Positions 7,255 through 8,958 of a DNA stretch of 8,958 nucleotides are shown here, piece by piece. The stretch covers positions 1 through 8,958 of the forward strand of contig CANKNK010000055.1 in the NCBI GenBank assembly GCA_947483455.1. Reading direction: 5' to 3'. The notes below the pieces were generated by a model, which did not search any database, was not told the DNA's origin, and saw nothing but the letters and a program-made list of their open reading frames with translations. The translations under genes and the position numbers were made by a program. This DNA is from Comamonadaceae bacterium. GTDB taxonomy: Bacteria; Pseudomonadota; Gammaproteobacteria; Burkholderiales; Burkholderiaceae_C. Every line of letters starts with the position of its first letter. The first letter of the stretch is position 1.

Positions 7255-7907
7255 GCTTTTACGGCGTGACCGACTTGTGGACTTATGTGCTCGGTGCGGT
7301 TGGCATTATTTTGTTGCCCGGCCCGAACTCGCTTTTCATCCTGTCGGTTGCCACGGTGCGTGGTGTGCGGCCTGCTTACCGGGGCGCATTCGGCGTGTTC
7401 TTAGGCGACATTGTTTTGCTGGCGCTGGTCGGCCTAGGCGCAGCAGGCTTGATGCGCAGCTACCCCGAGTTGTTTATGGTCGTGAAGTATGCGGGTGCGG
7501 CCTATTTGGCCTGGGTCGGCGTACACCTGGTGCGCAGTGCGCTTGCATCTATGCGGGGCGAGGCGGGTGCGCAAGCGCAGGAACCCGACGTGCCCACCCA
7601 CCTGGCGCGACCTTTTCGCAGAGCCTTGCTTATCAGCGTGCTCAATCCCAAGGCGATTTTGTTTTTGCTGTCATTTTTTGTGCAGTTTATTGACCCCGCC
7701 TACCCCGAGCCCTGGGTGCCTTTTCTGATTTTGAGCGCCATCGTGATGGCATGCAGCGCTCTGTATTTGAGCTGCCTGATCTTTGCCGGTGCACGATTGG
7801 CCAGCATGTTCCGTCGCCGCCGAGCGCTTGGGGCTGGTTTGTCCAGCGCCGTGGGCGCTCTGTTTGTGTGGTTTGGCGTCAAGCTGGCAGGCGCCAGTTT
7901 GGCCTGA
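7251..7907 (+). CDS. LysE/RhtB/LeuE-family amino acid exporter
   Basis: 218 residues, the usual size for this family of inner-membrane exporters that pump out amino acids such as Lys, Arg, Leu, Thr or homoserine. Six hydrophobic segments are visible at about 10-33, 43-68, 73-97, 122-147, 157-182 and 194-213. The N-terminal [11 protein letters not shown] (PGPN at 23-26) and [12 protein letters not shown] after the cytoplasmic loop (NPK at 132-134) are the family hallmarks, and the loop at about 98-122 is hydrophilic. The substrate cannot be told from sequence; LeuE is the closest named relative I recognise, so no symbol is given. It sits between carA and carB, starting on the carA stop. I recall, without being able to check, that Pseudomonas aeruginosa also has a LysE-type gene between carA and carB. 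Confidence 0.88.
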   Translation: MSFYGVTDLWTYVLGAVGIILLPGPNSLFILSVATVRGVRPAYRGAFGVFLGDIVLLALVGLGAAGLMRSYPELFMVVKYAGAAYLAWVGVHLVRSALASMRGEAGAQAQEPDVPTHLARPFRRALLISVLNPKAILFLLSFFVQFIDPAYPEPWVPFLILSAIVMACSALYLSCLIFAGARLASMFRRRRALGAGLSSAVGALFVWFGVKLAGASLA

Positions 7908-7978
7908 TGAAGACTTAGCCCGCGCCTGCCATACCGGAGTGGCCACCTTGAAGAAGAATTTGAGAGAGTTAAAACAAC
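7908..7978 (+). promoter_or_regulatory. Spacer before carB with its ribosome binding site
   Basis: This 71-nt gap has no convincing promoter or hairpin. GAGAGAG (7962-7968) lies 10 nt before the carB ATG and is the likely, rather distant, Shine-Dalgarno site. carB therefore seems to be reached by transcription from carA and to start translation on its own, unlike the coupled exporter gene. Confidence 0.5.
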
Positions 7979-8958
7979 ATGCCAAAACGTAGCGACATTA
8001 AAAGCATCCTGATCATTGGAGCAGGGCCCATCATCATCGGCCAGGCCTGTGAGTTTGATTACTCTGGCGTGCAGGCCTGCAAGGCCTTGCGCGAGGAAGG
8101 CTACAAGGTCATCCTGATCAACAGCAACCCGGCCACCATCATGACCGACCCGGACACGGCCGATGTCACCTACATCGAGCCCATTACCTGGGAGACGGTA
8201 GAAAAAATTATTGCCAAAGAGCGCCCTGATGCGATATTGCCGACCATGGGCGGACAAACTGCGCTCAATTGCGCTTTGGATTTATGGCGCCAGGGCGTGC
8301 TGGAAAAATACGCGGTGGAGCTGATTGGCGCTACGCCCGAGGCGATCGACAAAGCCGAAGACCGGCTCAAGTTCAAAGACGCGATGACCAAAATCGGTTT
8401 GGGCTCGGCGCGCTCTGGCATCGCGCACAGCATGGAAGAGGCCTGGGCGGTGCAAAAAACCCTGGGCTTTCCCACAGTGATTCGGCCCAGCTTTACCCTA
8501 GGCGGCACCGGCGGTGGTATCGCCTACAACGCCGAAGAGTTCGAGACGATTTGCAAACGCGGCTTGGAGGCCTCGCCCACCAAAGAGTTGCTGATTGAGG
8601 AGTCCTTACTGGGCTGGAAAGAGTATGAAATGGAGGTCGTGCGGGACAAGGCCGACAACTGCATCATCGTGTGCTCGATTGAAAACCTGGACCCCATGGG
8701 TGTACACACCGGAGACTCGATCACCGTGGCACCCGCCCAGACCTTGACGGACAAGGAATACCAAATATTGCGTAATGCCAGTCTGGCGGTCTTGCGCGAA
8801 ATCGGTGTTGATACCGGTGGCTCGAACGTGCAGTTTGCGATCAATCCGGACGACGGGCGTATGGTGGTGATCGAAATGAACCCGCGCGTGTCGCGCTCTT
8901 CAGCCCTGGCCTCCAAGGCCACCGGTTTTCCGATTGCCAAAGTAGCCGCCAAATTGGC
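7979..8958 (+). CDS. carB: Carbamoyl-phosphate synthase large subunit CarB (3' end outside window)
   Basis: The first 326 codons (plus two bases) of a protein of about 1,075 residues. CarB uses two ATP to turn bicarbonate and CarA-derived ammonia into carbamoyl phosphate. The opening [22 protein letters not shown] is nearly the E. coli sequence. Residues about 7-127 are the pre-ATP-grasp domain ([28 protein letters not shown]). Residues about 128-326 hold most of the first ATP-grasp domain, the carboxyphosphate-making half, with the glycine loop [10 protein letters not shown] (175-184), [14 protein letters not shown], and the metal-binding E299 in [16 protein letters not shown]. Numbering matches E. 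coli without gaps. The second ATP-grasp and allosteric domains are beyond the edge. It is not joined to carA by overlap because of the exporter gene and a 71-nt spacer. Confidence 0.97.
   Translation, partial: MPKRSDIKSILIIGAGPIIIGQACEFDYSGVQACKALREEGYKVILINSNPATIMTDPDTADVTYIEPITWETVEKIIAKERPDAILPTMGGQTALNCALDLWRQGVLEKYAVELIGATPEAIDKAEDRLKFKDAMTKIGLGSARSGIAHSMEEAWAVQKTLGFPTVIRPSFTLGGTGGGIAYNAEEFETICKRGLEASPTKELLIEESLLGWKEYEMEVVRDKADNCIIVCSIENLDPMGVHTGDSITVAPAQTLTDKEYQILRNASLAVLREIGVDTGGSNVQFAINPDDGRMVVIEMNPRVSRSSALASKATGFPIAKVAAKL

Noticed and set aside
7948..7974. carB promoter TTGAAG / TTAAAA
   Set aside because: The spacer is 15 bp, both boxes are poor matches, and the -10 would lie 4 nt from the ATG.
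7948..7992. 14-residue TTG-start peptide overlapping the carB start
   Set aside because: Rare start codon, no own ribosome site, and no codon bias toward arginine or other regulated amino acid.

Overview
The window is housekeeping DNA from a Gram-negative proteobacterium. Protein sequence features and gene order suggest a betaproteobacterium, most likely Burkholderiales/Comamonadaceae (Rhodoferax/Polaromonas-like). That placement rests on recognising the proteins by eye, not on a search. All genes are on the + strand, packed tightly, and base composition and codon use look uniform. I see no mobile element, CRISPR array, tRNA or rRNA.

Region 1 (1-5914) is the outer-membrane/lipid A cluster: bamA (3' end only), skp, lpxD, fabZ, lpxA, lpxB, rnhB, then a TrmH/SpoU-family RNA methyltransferase. 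Junctions are overlaps of 1 to 8 nt or gaps of 1, 2 and 19 nt, so this reads as one translationally coupled transcript whose promoter lies upstream of the window. LpxA, LpxD and LpxB carry out the first, third and fourth steps of lipid A synthesis. FabZ dehydrates the 3-hydroxyacyl-ACPs that LpxA and LpxD use. Skp escorts outer-membrane proteins to the BamA machine.

Region 2 (5915-6087) is the only sizeable non-coding stretch (173 nt). It holds two overlapping inverted repeats, a possible -10 box followed by a T5 run, and a long-range stem enclosing a small hairpin, all upstream of carA.

Region 3 (6088-8958) is carA, a LysE/LeuE-family exporter gene, and the first 326 codons of carB. CarA and CarB form carbamoyl-phosphate synthetase, which feeds pyrimidine and arginine synthesis. 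The exporter start codon overlaps the carA stop codon.

I found no convincing undescribed system. The points most worth checking are: a methionine at the acyl-chain ruler position of LpxA (predicting C10 rather than C14 acyl transfer), an Asn where E. coli LpxA has His99, the structured carA upstream region with its possible UTP-sensitive start, and the exporter lodged between carA and carB.
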